Assembly: GCA_965249175.1 (NCBI GenBank)
Contig: OZ252227.1
Span: forward strand, 5,332,001-5,396,000
Source of the DNA: CAZYFH01 sp965249175
GTDB taxonomy: Bacteria; Acidobacteriota; Vicinamibacteria; Vicinamibacterales; UBA8438
Reading direction: 5' to 3'
Length of the DNA: 64,000 nucleotides
Shown: positions 18,334-27,671 of the stretch, piece by piece
Numbering within the stretch: position 1 is the stretch's first letter
How the letters are laid out: each line of letters starts with the position of its first letter
The notes under the pieces: generated by a model
Told to the model about the DNA's origin: nothing
What the model saw: the letters and a program-made list of their open reading frames with translations, nothing else
The model's database searches: none
Position numbers and translations under genes: made by a program

Positions 18334-19881
18334 ATGCAGATTCAACGAGTCCCGGCGCTGACGCTTCTGCTCCTGTTGGTCGCAGCAGGTCCCGCTCTGG
18401 CTGCCGCCAAGAGCGAGACGCCGCTTCCGGACGCCGCGAAGATGGGTGATCAGGCGGCCGTTGCGCGCCTGCTACAGGGCGGGACCGACGTCAATTCGCC
18501 CGCGGTGGACGGGACCACCGCGCTCCACTGGGCGGTCTACCACGACGACGCCGACTTGGCCGGGCTGCTGCTCGACGCGGGCGCCGATGCCAACGCGGTC
18601 AACCGCAACGGTGCCACGCCGGTGACCCTCGCATGCACGAACTCAAACGCCGACATGGTCGAACGCCTGCTCGGCGCGGGGGCCGATGCCAACCTCGCGC
18701 CGACGGGTGAGCCGCCGCTGATGACCTGTGCGCGGACCGGCCAGGTGGCGGCGGTGCGGGCCTTGCGCGCCAGTGGAGCCGACATCGATGCGGCCGACGG
18801 CTGGCGTGGCCAGACGCCGCTGATGTGGGCCGCCGCTGAAAACCACGTCGGTGTGATGAACGTGCTGCTGGAAGGTGGGGCCAACGTCGATGCCTTTTCG
18901 ACCGGCCAGTTCACCGCGCTGATGTTCGCGGTCCGGCAGGACGCCCGCGATGCGGTGCGTCTCCTCATCGCCGCCGGCGCCGACGTCAACCTCGTCGCGC
19001 CCGAGGACCCGGACGCCACCAGGAGCCGCCGGAGAAATCCGGTTGCCGGGAGCCTCCTGAGCATCGCGATCGGCAACCGCCATTACACGGTGGCCGGCAT
19101 GCTGCTCGACGGCGGTGCCGACCCCAACGCGAGCAGCGCACGGGGCCGTTCGGTGCTGCACGATCTGGTGGCCTCACGGTCGCCGCAACGGCATCTCGGC
19201 AACGTGGTGGTCGCGTTCACCGGCGAGGATCCGACGCAGCTCGGAAGCCTGGAGCTCATCGAGATGCTCGTGGCGAAGGGCGCGGACGCCAACGCGCGGA
19301 CGGAGCCGGTGCCGATCGTGCACGAGCGATGGACGGATGAGAACATTTACAGTGCCGGACGCCCACGCATGGACAACGCCGTGAATCTCGGCGGCGCGAC
19401 GCCGTATCTGCTGGCCGCGCAGGCCGCCGACGTCGACGCGATGCGCCTCCTGGCGGAGCGCGGCGCCGATCCCCGATTGGCCACGTACGCCAACAACACG
19501 GCGGTCATGCTGGCCGCCGGCGTGGCTCACGTCGAGGGGTCCCGGCGCTTTCGACCCGAGCAGGAAGCCCTCGAAGCAGTCAAGCTGGCGCTTGCCGAAG
19601 GCGTCGACGTCAACGCCGCGAACGCGAACGGCCAGACGGCGCTCCACGGCGGGGTCTACCGGGCGGCCGACAGCGTCATCGCGCATCTCGTCGACGCCGG
19701 CGCGAGAACCGACCTCGCCGACGAGCTCGGACGAACGGCACTCGACCTCGCCGAGCAGGGGTTCAATCAGGTCGCGAGCCTGATTCGACGCGAGCGGTCG
19801 GCTGCCGTGCTCCGCGACCTCGGCGCCACCCCGAGCACACAGGACGAGCTGAATCGGTTCGCCAGCAACGCCAATCAGTGA
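18334..19881 (+). CDS. Secreted ankyrin-repeat protein
   Basis: A 515-residue protein with a signal peptide (about 1-25, ending ALAAA). Ankyrin repeats run through nearly the whole chain: DGTTALHWAVYHDDADLAGLLLDAGADANAVNRNG near residue 63, then NGATPVTLACTNS, GQTPLMWAAAENH, FTALMFAVRQD, and later GGATPYLLAAQAADVDAMRLLAERGADP and GQTALHGGVYRAADSVIAHLVDAGAR. About ten repeats are visible, with a spacer near NIYSAGRPRMDNAVN also present in the ankyrin protein at 35879-37453. Probably periplasmic protein-binding. The stop codon overlaps the start of the DUF1592 gene (GTGA), indicating translational coupling. Confidence 0.88.
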   Translation: MQIQRVPALTLLLLLVAAGPALAAAKSETPLPDAAKMGDQAAVARLLQGGTDVNSPAVDGTTALHWAVYHDDADLAGLLLDAGADANAVNRNGATPVTLACTNSNADMVERLLGAGADANLAPTGEPPLMTCARTGQVAAVRALRASGADIDAADGWRGQTPLMWAAAENHVGVMNVLLEGGANVDAFSTGQFTALMFAVRQDARDAVRLLIAAGADVNLVAPEDPDATRSRRRNPVAGSLLSIAIGNRHYTVAGMLLDGGADPNASSARGRSVLHDLVASRSPQRHLGNVVVAFTGEDPTQLGSLELIEMLVAKGADANARTEPVPIVHERWTDENIYSAGRPRMDNAVNLGGATPYLLAAQAADVDAMRLLAERGADPRLATYANNTAVMLAAGVAHVEGSRRFRPEQEALEAVKLALAEGVDVNAANANGQTALHGGVYRAADSVIAHLVDAGARTDLADELGRTALDLAEQGFNQVASLIRRERSAAVLRDLGATPSTQDELNRFASNANQ

Positions 19882-22346
19882 TCATGACGTCGAGACACGC
19901 GACGGAGCGTTCGATGATGACGGCATGGCGTGCCGGGTGGTGTCTGCTGGCCGCGTGGCTCGTCAGCGCCGCGTCGCTGTCGGCGGCTCAGGCGCCGGAA
20001 CGCGGCGCGGCGTCCGCCGCTGCCGACCCCGCTTCGATGCTGCAGCGCTACTGTGTGACCTGCCACAACGAGCGATTGCGAACGGCCGGCCTCGCCCTCG
20101 ACCAGCTCGATGTGGCGGATACCGCCGCCAACGCGGAGGTGTGGGAAAAGGTGGTCCACAAGCTTCGGAGCCGGACGATGCCGCCGGCGCGACGGCCCCG
20201 CCCCGACGACGCGACCTACGACGCCGTCGCCACCTGGCTGGAGACCTCGCTCGACCGCGCGGCGGCCACGCGGTCGAATCCCGGTCGCCCCCTGCTGCAC
20301 CGGATGAACCGGACCGAGTATCGCAACGCCGTGCGGGACTTGCTGGCAGTCGACGCCGACGTCAGCGCGCTTCCGGCGGACGATTCGACATATGGGTTCG
20401 ACAACATCGCCGATGCGCTCGGCATGTCGCCCGTGCTGCTCGAAAGCTATGTGACCACAGCGCGCAAGATATCCCGGCTCGCGGTCGGCAGCCCGGTAAT
20501 CCCGCCGACGACGACCACCTACAACACCCCGTTGGACCTCACGCAGTCCTACCATTTGCGGGATCTACCGCTCGGCACGCGCGGGGGTATCCGGGTCGAC
20601 GAGTATCTGCCGGTTGACGCGGACTACGAGATGGCGATCACGCTACGGCGCGGCGCCGGCGGATCTATCCGCGGTCTCGGTGAGGAGCACCTGCTGGAGC
20701 TGACGCTCGATGATGAGCGCATCGGCGTCTTCGCCGTTGGCGGCCCAGATGCCTACCGGCCACTGACCGACGGCGGGCTCGGCGTGAACAAGGCGTTCTT
20801 CGCCGACGAGCAGTTGCGCGTGCGGCTGCCGATCCCGGCCGGCGACCATACGATCGTCGCCGCGTTCGTCGGCAAGCCGGCGGCGCTGCTGGAGCAGGTG
20901 CGGAAGCCGTTCCTGCGCAGCTACGTGTCCGCGAACAGCCGGTCGGGGCTCCCCGAAGTCGATCGGCTGATGCTCACAGGTCCGTTCGACGCGGCGCGGC
21001 CACGTGATTCGGTCAGCCGGGATCGGATCTTCTCGTGTCAGCCAACGGGTCCCAGCGACGAGGCAGCGTGCGCCCGCGCGATCCTCAGCCGCCTCGGCCG
21101 GCTCGCCTATCGGCGGCCGCTGGAGGCGCCCGAGCTCAAGGGGTTGCTCGGGTTCTACGCCCAGGGCCGGCGCGACGGCGACTTCGAAGCCGGCATCGAG
21201 CTCGCGCTGCGGTACGTGCTCGCAAGCCCGCAGTTCATCTTCCGGCTCGAAACCGAGCCCGAGGCTCTTGCCGCGGGTGAAATCTATCCGCTGGGCGATC
21301 TCGACCTGGCTTCGCGGCTGTCCTTTTTTCTCTGGAGCAGCATCCCGGACGACGCGCTGCTCACCGCCGCCGAACGTGGCGAGCTGAGCGACCGAGACGG
21401 GCTCTCGCGCCAGGTGCGCCGGATGCTCGCCGACCCGCGGGCCGCCGCGCTCGTGGAGAACTTCGCCGGGCAGTGGCTGTATGTGCGCAATCTCGGCAAC
21501 ATCACCCCCGACCGGCCGACGTTCCCGGACTTCGACGACAACCTGCGCCGGGCGATGCAACGGGAGACCGAGCTGTTCGTCGAGAGCATCATGCGGGAGG
21601 ACCGCAGTGTGCTCGACTTACTGACGGCCGACTATACCTATGTGAACGAGCGGCTCGCGCGCCACTACCAGATCCCTGGGGTCTACGGCGACCGGTTCCG
21701 GCGGGTGCCGGTCACGGATGAGCACCGACGTGGGCTGCTTGGCCATGGCAGCGTGCTGACGGTGACCTCGTATGCGACGCGGACGTCGCCGGTGCTGCGG
21801 GGGAAGTGGATTCTGGACAACTTGCTCGGGGCGCCGCCGCCGCCACCGCCGCCTGACGTGCCGGACCTCGAAGACACCGGCAGTGCCGAGGGGCTGTCGA
21901 TTCGCGAGCGATTGACCCAGCATCGAGCCAACCCCGCGTGCGCGGTCTGTCACGCGCGAATGGACCCGTATGGCTTCGGACTCGAGAACTTCGACGCGAT
22001 TGGCAGGTGGCGGGCGAGAGGCGCCGACGGGGTCGCGATTGACGCCGCCGACACGCTGCCGGACGGGACGGCGTTCGACGGCCCGAGCGAGCTGCGCGAG
22101 GCGATACTGCGACGCCCCAACGAATTCGTCAATACATTGACACGAAAGCTGTTAACCTACGCAGTGGGCCGGGGGCTCGAGTACTACGATGCCCCGGTGG
22201 TCCGATCGATCGTGACCCAGGCCGCCGGCGAGAACTATAGGTTCTCAACGGTGATCACAGGTATCGTCACGAGCGACCCGTTCCGAATGAAGATGAAGCG
22301 GCCGGCGACGGGCGAGACGACCGTTGCGACGGCGGCCGGGCCCTAA
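19878..22346 (+). CDS. DUF1592 (PSD4)-family secreted cytochrome-like protein with two heme sites
   Basis: An 822-residue protein (GTG start at 19878, overlapping the ankyrin stop; ATG six bases later is possible). Signal peptide about 17-38. The first heme c site is CVTCH at 59-63, followed by the conserved EVWEKVVHKLRSRTMPP motif. The domain order fits the PSD family: DUF1587-like (about 115-210), DUF1595, DUF1592 and DUF1588 (about 390-650), and a poly-Pro stretch near 650. The C-terminal DUF1585-like part has a second heme site CAVCH at 688-692 inside CHARMDPYGFGLENFD. These proteins are exported and nearly always adjacent to DUF1552 genes, as here. Their reaction is unknown; a periplasmic redox role is inferred. 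Confidence 0.9.
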   Translation: MIMTSRHATERSMMTAWRAGWCLLAAWLVSAASLSAAQAPERGAASAAADPASMLQRYCVTCHNERLRTAGLALDQLDVADTAANAEVWEKVVHKLRSRTMPPARRPRPDDATYDAVATWLETSLDRAAATRSNPGRPLLHRMNRTEYRNAVRDLLAVDADVSALPADDSTYGFDNIADALGMSPVLLESYVTTARKISRLAVGSPVIPPTTTTYNTPLDLTQSYHLRDLPLGTRGGIRVDEYLPVDADYEMAITLRRGAGGSIRGLGEEHLLELTLDDERIGVFAVGGPDAYRPLTDGGLGVNKAFFADEQLRVRLPIPAGDHTIVAAFVGKPAALLEQVRKPFLRSYVSANSRSGLPEVDRLMLTGPFDAARPRDSVSRDRIFSCQPTGPSDEAACARAILSRLGRLAYRRPLEAPELKGLLGFYAQGRRDGDFEAGIELALRYVLASPQFIFRLETEPEALAAGEIYPLGDLDLASRLSFFLWSSIPDDALLTAAERGELSDRDGLSRQVRRMLADPRAAALVENFAGQWLYVRNLGNITPDRPTFPDFDDNLRRAMQRETELFVESIMREDRSVLDLLTADYTYVNERLARHYQIPGVYGDRFRRVPVTDEHRRGLLGHGSVLTVTSYATRTSPVLRGKWILDNLLGAPPPPPPPDVPDLEDTGSAEGLSIRERLTQHRANPACAVCHARMDPYGFGLENFDAIGRWRARGADGVAIDAADTLPDGTAFDGPSELREAILRRPNEFVNTLTRKLLTYAVGRGLEYYDAPVVRSIVTQAAGENYRFSTVITGIVTSDPFRMKMKRPATGETTVATAAGP

Positions 22347-22385
22347 CGCGAGCCTTGAGAGAAAGTTTTTACCCGAGGAGAGACG

Positions 22386-23726
22386 ATGATCATCACGAAG
22401 ATGGCGCTGCCCCGGCGGACGTTCCTGCGCGGTGCTGGCGCGACGCTGGCGTTGCCGCTTCTCGATGCGATGGTGCCGGCCCTGTCGGCGGCCGCCCGCA
22501 CCGCAGCCGCCCCGGTGCGACGGCTGGCCTTCACCTATATCCCGAACGGCGCGATCAACGACAAATGGCGACCGGTGGCGGATGGCACCGCGTTCGATCT
22601 CCCACCGACGCTGGCATCGCTCGAGCGGCACCGCGACCGTCTGCTCGTGCTGTCCAACCTCGAATCTCGTCCGGCTGAAGCCGCCGAAGGTGAGGGCTCG
22701 GGCGACCACGCGCGCGCGAGTGCCGTCTGGCTGAGCGGCATCCACCCCAAGCGGACCGAAGGGGCGGACGTGCGCGGCGGGAAGACGATCGACCAATTCG
22801 CCGCCGACGAGCTGGGGCGCGATACGCAGCTGCGCTCGCTGGAGGTCGCCGCCGAGGACTTCACCGCCGTCGGCGGTTGTGACATCGGCTACGCCTGCAG
22901 CTACGTCAACACGTTGTCGTGGCGCACACCGACGACGATGCTCCCGATGCAGACCGACCCGCGGGTCGTCTTCGAACGCCTCTTCGGCGAGGGACTCGCG
23001 CCCGAGGCGCGCCGGCGCCAGCTCAGCCAGGACCGGAGCATCCTCGATGCGATCGTCGGCGAGGTTGACCGGCTACAGAAGCGTCTCGGGGTCGCAGACA
23101 GCGCGCGTGTGGCCGAGTACCTCGATAGCGTCCGCGAAGTTGAGCAGCGGGTGCAGAAGATGGAGGCGCGCGTTGGGGACCACATCGAGCTGCCCTCGAT
23201 GCCGGTCGGCGTGCCCGAGCTCTACGACGACCACGTCAAGCTGATGTACGACCTGCAGGCGCTGGCGTTTCAGGCCGACATCACGCGAGTCAGCACCTTC
23301 ATGCTCGCCCGCGAAGCGTCGACACGCACCTACAACCACATCGGCGTTCCCGACCCGCACCACGCCATCTCGCACCACGGGAACGACCCGAGTAAGATCG
23401 TGCGTGTGGAGAAGATCAACGCCTACCACGTGAGCCTCTTCAGCCATTTCGTCGACAGGCTGCAGGCGACGCCCGATGGCGATGGCACCCTGCTGGATCA
23501 TTCGCTGCTCATGTATGGCGGCGGCATCGGCAACGGCAACCTCCACCAGCACCAGGATCTGCCGTGTCTGCTCGTGGGTGGCGCCGGCGGTCGGCTCAAA
23601 GGCGGACGACACGTCGTGTACCCGGAGAAGACGCCGTTGACGAACGCGCTCGTCTCGATTCTCGACAAGGTTGACGTCCACCACGACAGCATCGGCGACA
23701 GCACCGGCCGCCTGGACCACGTCTGA
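22386..23726 (+). CDS. DUF1552 (HXXSHH) Tat-exported protein
   Basis: A 446-residue protein starting ATG 22386 behind GAGGAGAGACG. Its twin-arginine leader is clear: LPRRTFLRGAGATLALPLL at about 8-26. The rest matches the DUF1552 family: SNLESRPAEAAEGEG, GGKTIDQFAADELG, the CDIGYACSYVNTLSWRTPTTMLPM block and the namesake HxxSHH as HAISHH at 326-331. The C-terminus has GGAGGRLKGGRHVVYPEKTPLTNALVSILDKV. It follows the DUF1592 gene by 39 bp; the two form the standard module. Exported folded; function unknown. The motif is intact here but degenerate in the paralogue at 37485-38843. Confidence 0.9.
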   Translation: MIITKMALPRRTFLRGAGATLALPLLDAMVPALSAAARTAAAPVRRLAFTYIPNGAINDKWRPVADGTAFDLPPTLASLERHRDRLLVLSNLESRPAEAAEGEGSGDHARASAVWLSGIHPKRTEGADVRGGKTIDQFAADELGRDTQLRSLEVAAEDFTAVGGCDIGYACSYVNTLSWRTPTTMLPMQTDPRVVFERLFGEGLAPEARRRQLSQDRSILDAIVGEVDRLQKRLGVADSARVAEYLDSVREVEQRVQKMEARVGDHIELPSMPVGVPELYDDHVKLMYDLQALAFQADITRVSTFMLAREASTRTYNHIGVPDPHHAISHHGNDPSKIVRVEKINAYHVSLFSHFVDRLQATPDGDGTLLDHSLLMYGGGIGNGNLHQHQDLPCLLVGGAGGRLKGGRHVVYPEKTPLTNALVSILDKVDVHHDSIGDSTGRLDHV

Positions 23727-23740
23727 GGCACGGCGTCGCG

Positions 23741-23800
23741 CGAGACAAAATAAAGGGCGGGAGTCGCACGTGCGGCTCCCGCCCTTTTTATTTTGTCTCG
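23741..23800. terminator. Strong bidirectional rho-independent terminator
   Basis: A 60-bp near-perfect inverted repeat (about 23-nt arms, with two extra T in one arm and a short CG-rich tip) with T-rich and A-rich outer parts on both strands. It lies between the convergent DUF1552 gene (ends 23726) and CRTAC1 gene (ends 23830) and can stop transcription from both sides. Confidence 0.9.
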
Positions 23801-23829
23801 CCGATCTTCGATCCCCCCGAATGGAGACG

Positions 23830-25743
23830 CTACTCCTCTCGCACCTCGATCGTGGTGTTGGCGGCGATCGGTCCGGGCACCACCTGCCGCGCGCCGGACG
23901 GCCACACCACCGCGATCTCGTCCACCGTGTCAGCATCCCCCAGCCCGAAATACAGCGGGATGAGGCTGTGCGACAGGTATCCCGATTGCCCATCGTGCAC
24001 CTTCAGGTAGGAGGCCCCTGCGGCCTGCACCGTGACGCGGGCTCCCAGCCCGTCGCGATTGGATTCCGTTCCGACGAGCTCGACGACAAGATAGCGGACC
24101 GACGTCCGCTCGGCGAGGTTGCTGACCAGCACCATCGGACCGTCGTGGAATTCCGCCGTGACGATGTCCAGATCGCCGTCTCCCTCCAGATCGAAGATGG
24201 CCGACGATCGGGACCCGACAGCCCCCCACATCTCGGCCTCGCCTAGGATCCCAAACTCCTCGCAGTACCTATTGGCGCGGTCCGCCGCCAAGCAGTCGAG
24301 CGTGAACCAGGGTCGCGCCGTGCGCCGGTCCCGGCGCGGCTCCACGCCGAGGATGAACTCGCTGTCGAGGAAAACCCTCCCCCGGTTGTTCAGCAGCACG
24401 GAGTTCACGCCGTAACGGAACTCGAAGTTCATGCTCGACGCGATGAACACGTCGTCGAAACCGTCCGCGTTGAGGTCGCCGACGCTGAGTCCCCAGGGCC
24501 AGTAGTTCTCGGTCCCCAACTCGTCGGATACCTCGGTAAAGGTTCCGTCGCCGTTGTTGCGGAAGAAGGCGTTTCCGAAGATGCTCATCCCGCCCGATCG
24601 CAATGTCCCCTCCGGATACTGCATACGGGACTTGAGTTTCTCGCGGGGTGGACCGATGCCCTGGCTCATGTCGGAGTGCATGTCCGTGAGCATGATGTCC
24701 ATGTCGGCGTCGTTGTCGTAGTCGAACGCCTTGATGCTCATCGCCCCCCACGGCGTCCGGGGGAACAGCTCGCGGCTGCGCTTCTCGAAGTATTCGCCGC
24801 CGACGTTCTCGTAGTACTCGTCGTGCCCCTGCATGTTCAGCACATAGAGATCCGGCCACCCGTCTGCGTTGGCGTCGAGGGCGGCCGCGTCGCCGGTCCA
24901 GCTCTCATCGAGCAGCCTGCGCGCCTCGGTCACGTCAGCGAAGCGGTTGTCGCCCTGGTTCTCGTACAGGATGCTGCGCTCGGTCCGGTCCGGCTCGAGG
25001 TGACCCTCGAACGCGGAGGTGATCCCAACGTAGTATCCGCCCGGGCCTACCTCGTCGGTCGAGTAGACACCGATGTTGGAGAGAAAAAGATCCAGGAGCC
25101 CGTCGCGGTTGTAGTCGAAGAACACGCCCCCCGACGAGTGACCCACGTGCGTCAGACCGGCCGCCTCGGTGACGTCAGTGAAGCGGCCGCGCCCATCGTT
25201 GACGAACAAGTGGTTGCCACCGCGGGCGGTCGTCACGTACAGGTCGGCATCGCCGTCGTTGTCGGTATCGGCGAACGACGCAGTCACGCTGATCGCGTCG
25301 GGGAGACCGACGCCTGCCGTGCGCGTGACGTCGTCGAAGTGGCCGTCGCCGAGGTTGCGCCAGAGCTCGTTGGAGCCGACCTGGTTCGTGAAGTAGAGGT
25401 CTAGGCGCCCGTCGCCGTCGACGTCGGCGACGGCGAGCCCGTTGCCGTGGTCGTAGTGCACCGGCTTGTACGCCTTGCCGGAGTCGTCGGTGACCCGGTT
25501 GAGGAACGTAATACCGCTCTCGAGGACGCGATCCTCGAACCGGAAATCATGAAACACCTCGAACTGGTCCACCGTGGCGAGCTGGTCCAGCGCGCGCTGG
25601 TCAAGCCACGACGGATCGCGGATCTCCGCGGGATAGTAGACGCGCCGCTCGGCCTGCGCGGCGACGAGCTCGTGCAGCGCGCTCACGCCAAGCGCCGCGG
25701 CGGCCGCCAGCACAAGCGCGACCGTCAGTCTCCGTGTCCTCAT
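23830..25743 (-). CDS. CRTAC1-type FG-GAP propeller with ASPIC/UnbV domain, secreted
   Basis: A 637-residue protein. Start chosen at ATG 25743 behind AGGAGGGTGGACG; the in-frame ATG at 25761 also exists. Signal peptide about 4-27. Calcium-binding FG-GAP/VCBS repeats with DxDxDG motifs (VADVDGDGRLDLYF, ADTDNDGDADLYVT, FDYNRDGLLDLFL, FDYDNDADMDIMLTDM and others) span most of the chain. The C-terminal ASPIC/UnbV domain contains GSYLK-like, SGYLSHSLIPLYFGLGDAD and VVWPSGARQVV. It is almost identical in layout to the second half of the protein at 43163-45664 (ESGITFLNRVTDDSGKAYKPVHYDHGNG), but without that protein's SCO1 domain. Its convergent neighbour is the DUF1552 gene. Confidence 0.88.
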   Translation of the reverse strand: MRTRRLTVALVLAAAAALGVSALHELVAAQAERRVYYPAEIRDPSWLDQRALDQLATVDQFEVFHDFRFEDRVLESGITFLNRVTDDSGKAYKPVHYDHGNGLAVADVDGDGRLDLYFTNQVGSNELWRNLGDGHFDDVTRTAGVGLPDAISVTASFADTDNDGDADLYVTTARGGNHLFVNDGRGRFTDVTEAAGLTHVGHSSGGVFFDYNRDGLLDLFLSNIGVYSTDEVGPGGYYVGITSAFEGHLEPDRTERSILYENQGDNRFADVTEARRLLDESWTGDAAALDANADGWPDLYVLNMQGHDEYYENVGGEYFEKRSRELFPRTPWGAMSIKAFDYDNDADMDIMLTDMHSDMSQGIGPPREKLKSRMQYPEGTLRSGGMSIFGNAFFRNNGDGTFTEVSDELGTENYWPWGLSVGDLNADGFDDVFIASSMNFEFRYGVNSVLLNNRGRVFLDSEFILGVEPRRDRRTARPWFTLDCLAADRANRYCEEFGILGEAEMWGAVGSRSSAIFDLEGDGDLDIVTAEFHDGPMVLVSNLAERTSVRYLVVELVGTESNRDGLGARVTVQAAGASYLKVHDGQSGYLSHSLIPLYFGLGDADTVDEIAVVWPSGARQVVPGPIAANTTIEVREE

Positions 25744-25908
25744 CGTCCACCCTCCTGCCATGGCTGCCGTCGCGCCCTTCGCCTTGGCCTGTGGCCTCGC
25801 AGCCCGCTCTCGAAGCCCAGGCGGGTCTCGACCGAGCGGAATCGTGAAGGTCATCGTACCACCACGGAGTCCGGACGGCGGCAGTCAGGGAGCGCGGCGA
25901 TGCGGCAA

Positions 25909-26292
25909 CTAGTGCTTCGAGGCCTCGAGCAAAACAGGCTTTCCGTGAGGCGTGTGCCGGTAGGCGTCAGCCCAGGCCTCTTTTCGCTCCGCGAGTGACG
26001 CAGGATCGGTGAGTCCCTTCGATGCCGAGAGGCGCTCGAGGGCCGTCACCCAATGGTTGTAATACTGGGAGCCATCGTCCGGCTCTCCGCGGTCGGCCGC
26101 CGCCTTGAGCTCCGCCGCCAGCGCGGCGGCCCATTCCTTCCACGTGAAGTGACCGCGCTCGGAGAGCTTCACCGCAAGCGCGAAGGCCTGCGCTTGCCAC
26201 GGCTCGGCGAACACCGGTCCCTCCTCGTCCCGCGGCAGCGGCGGCAGCACCTCGAGGCGTTCGGTGTCGAGTCGAGTCTCAGACTGGCTCAA
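25909..26292 (-). CDS. Nitrile hydratase accessory (activator) protein
   Basis: A 127-residue protein with the start at TTG 26292. The frame remains open further upstream through the beta gene, but only this TTG has a good site (GGGAGG, six bases before it), and it begins 14 bp before the beta stop. The visible core LPRDEEGPVFAEPWQAQAFALAVKLSERGHFTWKEWAAALAAEL matches the NHase activator family. This family inserts metal or assists the alpha subunit and resembles an N-terminal piece of the beta subunit. The C-terminus carries the YYNHWVTALERL block typical of the family. Cytoplasmic by sequence. Together with alpha and beta it completes the nitrile hydratase operon. The TTG start predicts low, coupled expression. 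Confidence 0.85.
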   Translation of the reverse strand: MSQSETRLDTERLEVLPPLPRDEEGPVFAEPWQAQAFALAVKLSERGHFTWKEWAAALAAELKAAADRGEPDDGSQYYNHWVTALERLSASKGLTDPASLAERKEAWADAYRHTPHGKPVLLEASKH

Positions 26293-26929
26293 GGTAGTCC
26301 TCCCACATATCGAGATAGACCGCATCGCGCGTCGAGGCTCGCTCGCCCCAGAGCTCGCGACCCTCGAAGCGCACGAGGTAGACGTGCTGCCGCGGTCCGC
26401 CGCCGAGGATGCGGCCGTCCACGTCGGTGTCCTGCAAGCGGGCAACGCCATGGTCCAGTTGCACGACACCCTGCTTGCCGCGGGCATAGCGCGGCAGCCG
26501 CGTGTGCCCGCGGCGATTCAGGTTACGCGCGCGCACCCGCTGCTGCGCCTGGAATCGCGGGCTGACCGGAGGTTCGGGGCTGTCCGCGCTCGCTGGCACC
26601 GGCAAGAGCACCGGGCTTGGCCGTGCGGGATCGGCCGTGCCGCTCTGGAGCTCCGCCTGTGTGACGAAGTCGGACCTCAACAGCCGCGCAACGAGCGTCA
26701 CGAACCAGCGCTCGTAGTAGGTCATGCGCAGATAGTCGCCCGGGGGGATCTGCTCCAACTCGAACCGGAAACTTCCCCAGGTGCGGCCCACGCGCCACGG
26801 CCCGAACGTGATCGTCATGAAAAGCGCATGGACTCGGCCCTCCCACGGCTCGTGAAACACCGGTGCGTTCGGCTCGGGCTCGATGGGGCCCATGCCGTCC
26901 ATACCGCCCATATCGTGAATGCCGTTCAT
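26279..26929 (-). CDS. nthB: Nitrile hydratase beta subunit
   Basis: A 216-residue protein with the classical beta-subunit beginning MNGIHDMGGMDGMGP, then EPVFHEPWEGRVHAL, the PPGDYLRMTYYERWF segment and an SH3-like C-terminal half containing RFQAQQRVRARNLNRRGHTRLPRY, where Arg residues surround the active site in known structures. The end has ELWGE and DAVYLDMWEDYLEPV. It lacks any export signal, unlike its partner alpha subunit, so co-export would need a hitchhiker mechanism. The start ATG overlaps the alpha stop by 4 bp (ATGA). The complex hydrates nitriles to amides. Confidence 0.92.
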   Translation of the reverse strand: MNGIHDMGGMDGMGPIEPEPNAPVFHEPWEGRVHALFMTITFGPWRVGRTWGSFRFELEQIPPGDYLRMTYYERWFVTLVARLLRSDFVTQAELQSGTADPARPSPVLLPVPASADSPEPPVSPRFQAQQRVRARNLNRRGHTRLPRYARGKQGVVQLDHGVARLQDTDVDGRILGGGPRQHVYLVRFEGRELWGERASTRDAVYLDMWEDYLEPV

Positions 26930-27660
26930 GCACCGCCCCCGCGCGCGCTCGCCGGCGCGACCTTGGCGACACCGATCATCGAATCGCGGGTGACGATCTC
27001 CGCGAGCTCTGACTCGGACAGGTTCCCGGTGCCGGCGGGCCGTTCCGGCAGCACGAGATAGCGAACGTCGGCCGTGCTGTCCCAGACACGGACTTCCACG
27101 TCATCGTCGAGATCGAGGCCGAACTCCCGCAGCACCCCGCGTGGGTCGATGACCGCACGCGAACGATAGGGCGCGGACTTATACCAGACCGGTGGGAGGC
27201 CGAGGATCGGCCAGGGGTAGCAGGAACAGAGCGTGCACACGACGATGTTGTGCACCTTCCGCTCGTTCTCGACGACGTGCATGTGCTCTCCCTGCGCGCC
27301 GCCGAAGCCGAGCTCCGCGATCGCCCCCGTACCGTTTGCGAGCAGACGCGCCTTGTATGCGGGGTCCGCCCACGCCTTCGCCACCACCTGGGCCCCGTTG
27401 CGCGGGCCGATTCTGTTCTCGTAGGTGTCGACGATGGCATCCAGCTCCGCGGGGTCGACTATGTCTTTCGCGACCAGCACCGTTTCGAGCGCCTTGACCC
27501 GGAGCGCGATGTCCGCCGGCACCGTCTGATGCTCGTGGTCGGATTCGTCCTGCGCGGCTGCCGCCATGGGCACTCCTCCTACGGCCGCCGCCGCGGTAGT
27601 GGCTGCCGCATTCGTGATGAACGTTCGCCGGCCAACCGTCCCTTCGTCGCGTTTCACCAT
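26926..27660 (-). CDS. nthA: Cobalt-type nitrile hydratase alpha subunit with Tat-like leader
   Basis: A 244-residue protein. Start at ATG 27660 with AGAGGTC upstream; an earlier in-frame ATG at 27699 is weaker. Residues 8-36 form a leader with a twin arginine (GRRTFITN at 10-17) and an Ala-rich hydrophobic stretch, absent from usual cytoplasmic alpha subunits. The catalytic core begins at about 48 (PADIALRVKALETVLV). The metal motif CTLCSC at 142-147 is the Thr variant known from Co-type enzymes (Fe-type has CSLCSC), with the usual YPWPILGLPPVWYKSAPYRSRA block after it. Reaction: nitrile to amide. The gene order alpha, beta, activator is standard; the leader is the odd part. Confidence 0.92.
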   Translation of the reverse strand: MVKRDEGTVGRRTFITNAAATTAAAAVGGVPMAAAAQDESDHEHQTVPADIALRVKALETVLVAKDIVDPAELDAIVDTYENRIGPRNGAQVVAKAWADPAYKARLLANGTGAIAELGFGGAQGEHMHVVENERKVHNIVVCTLCSCYPWPILGLPPVWYKSAPYRSRAVIDPRGVLREFGLDLDDDVEVRVWDSTADVRYLVLPERPAGTGNLSESELAEIVTRDSMIGVAKVAPASARGGGA

Positions 27661-27671
27661 CCGGCTGACCT

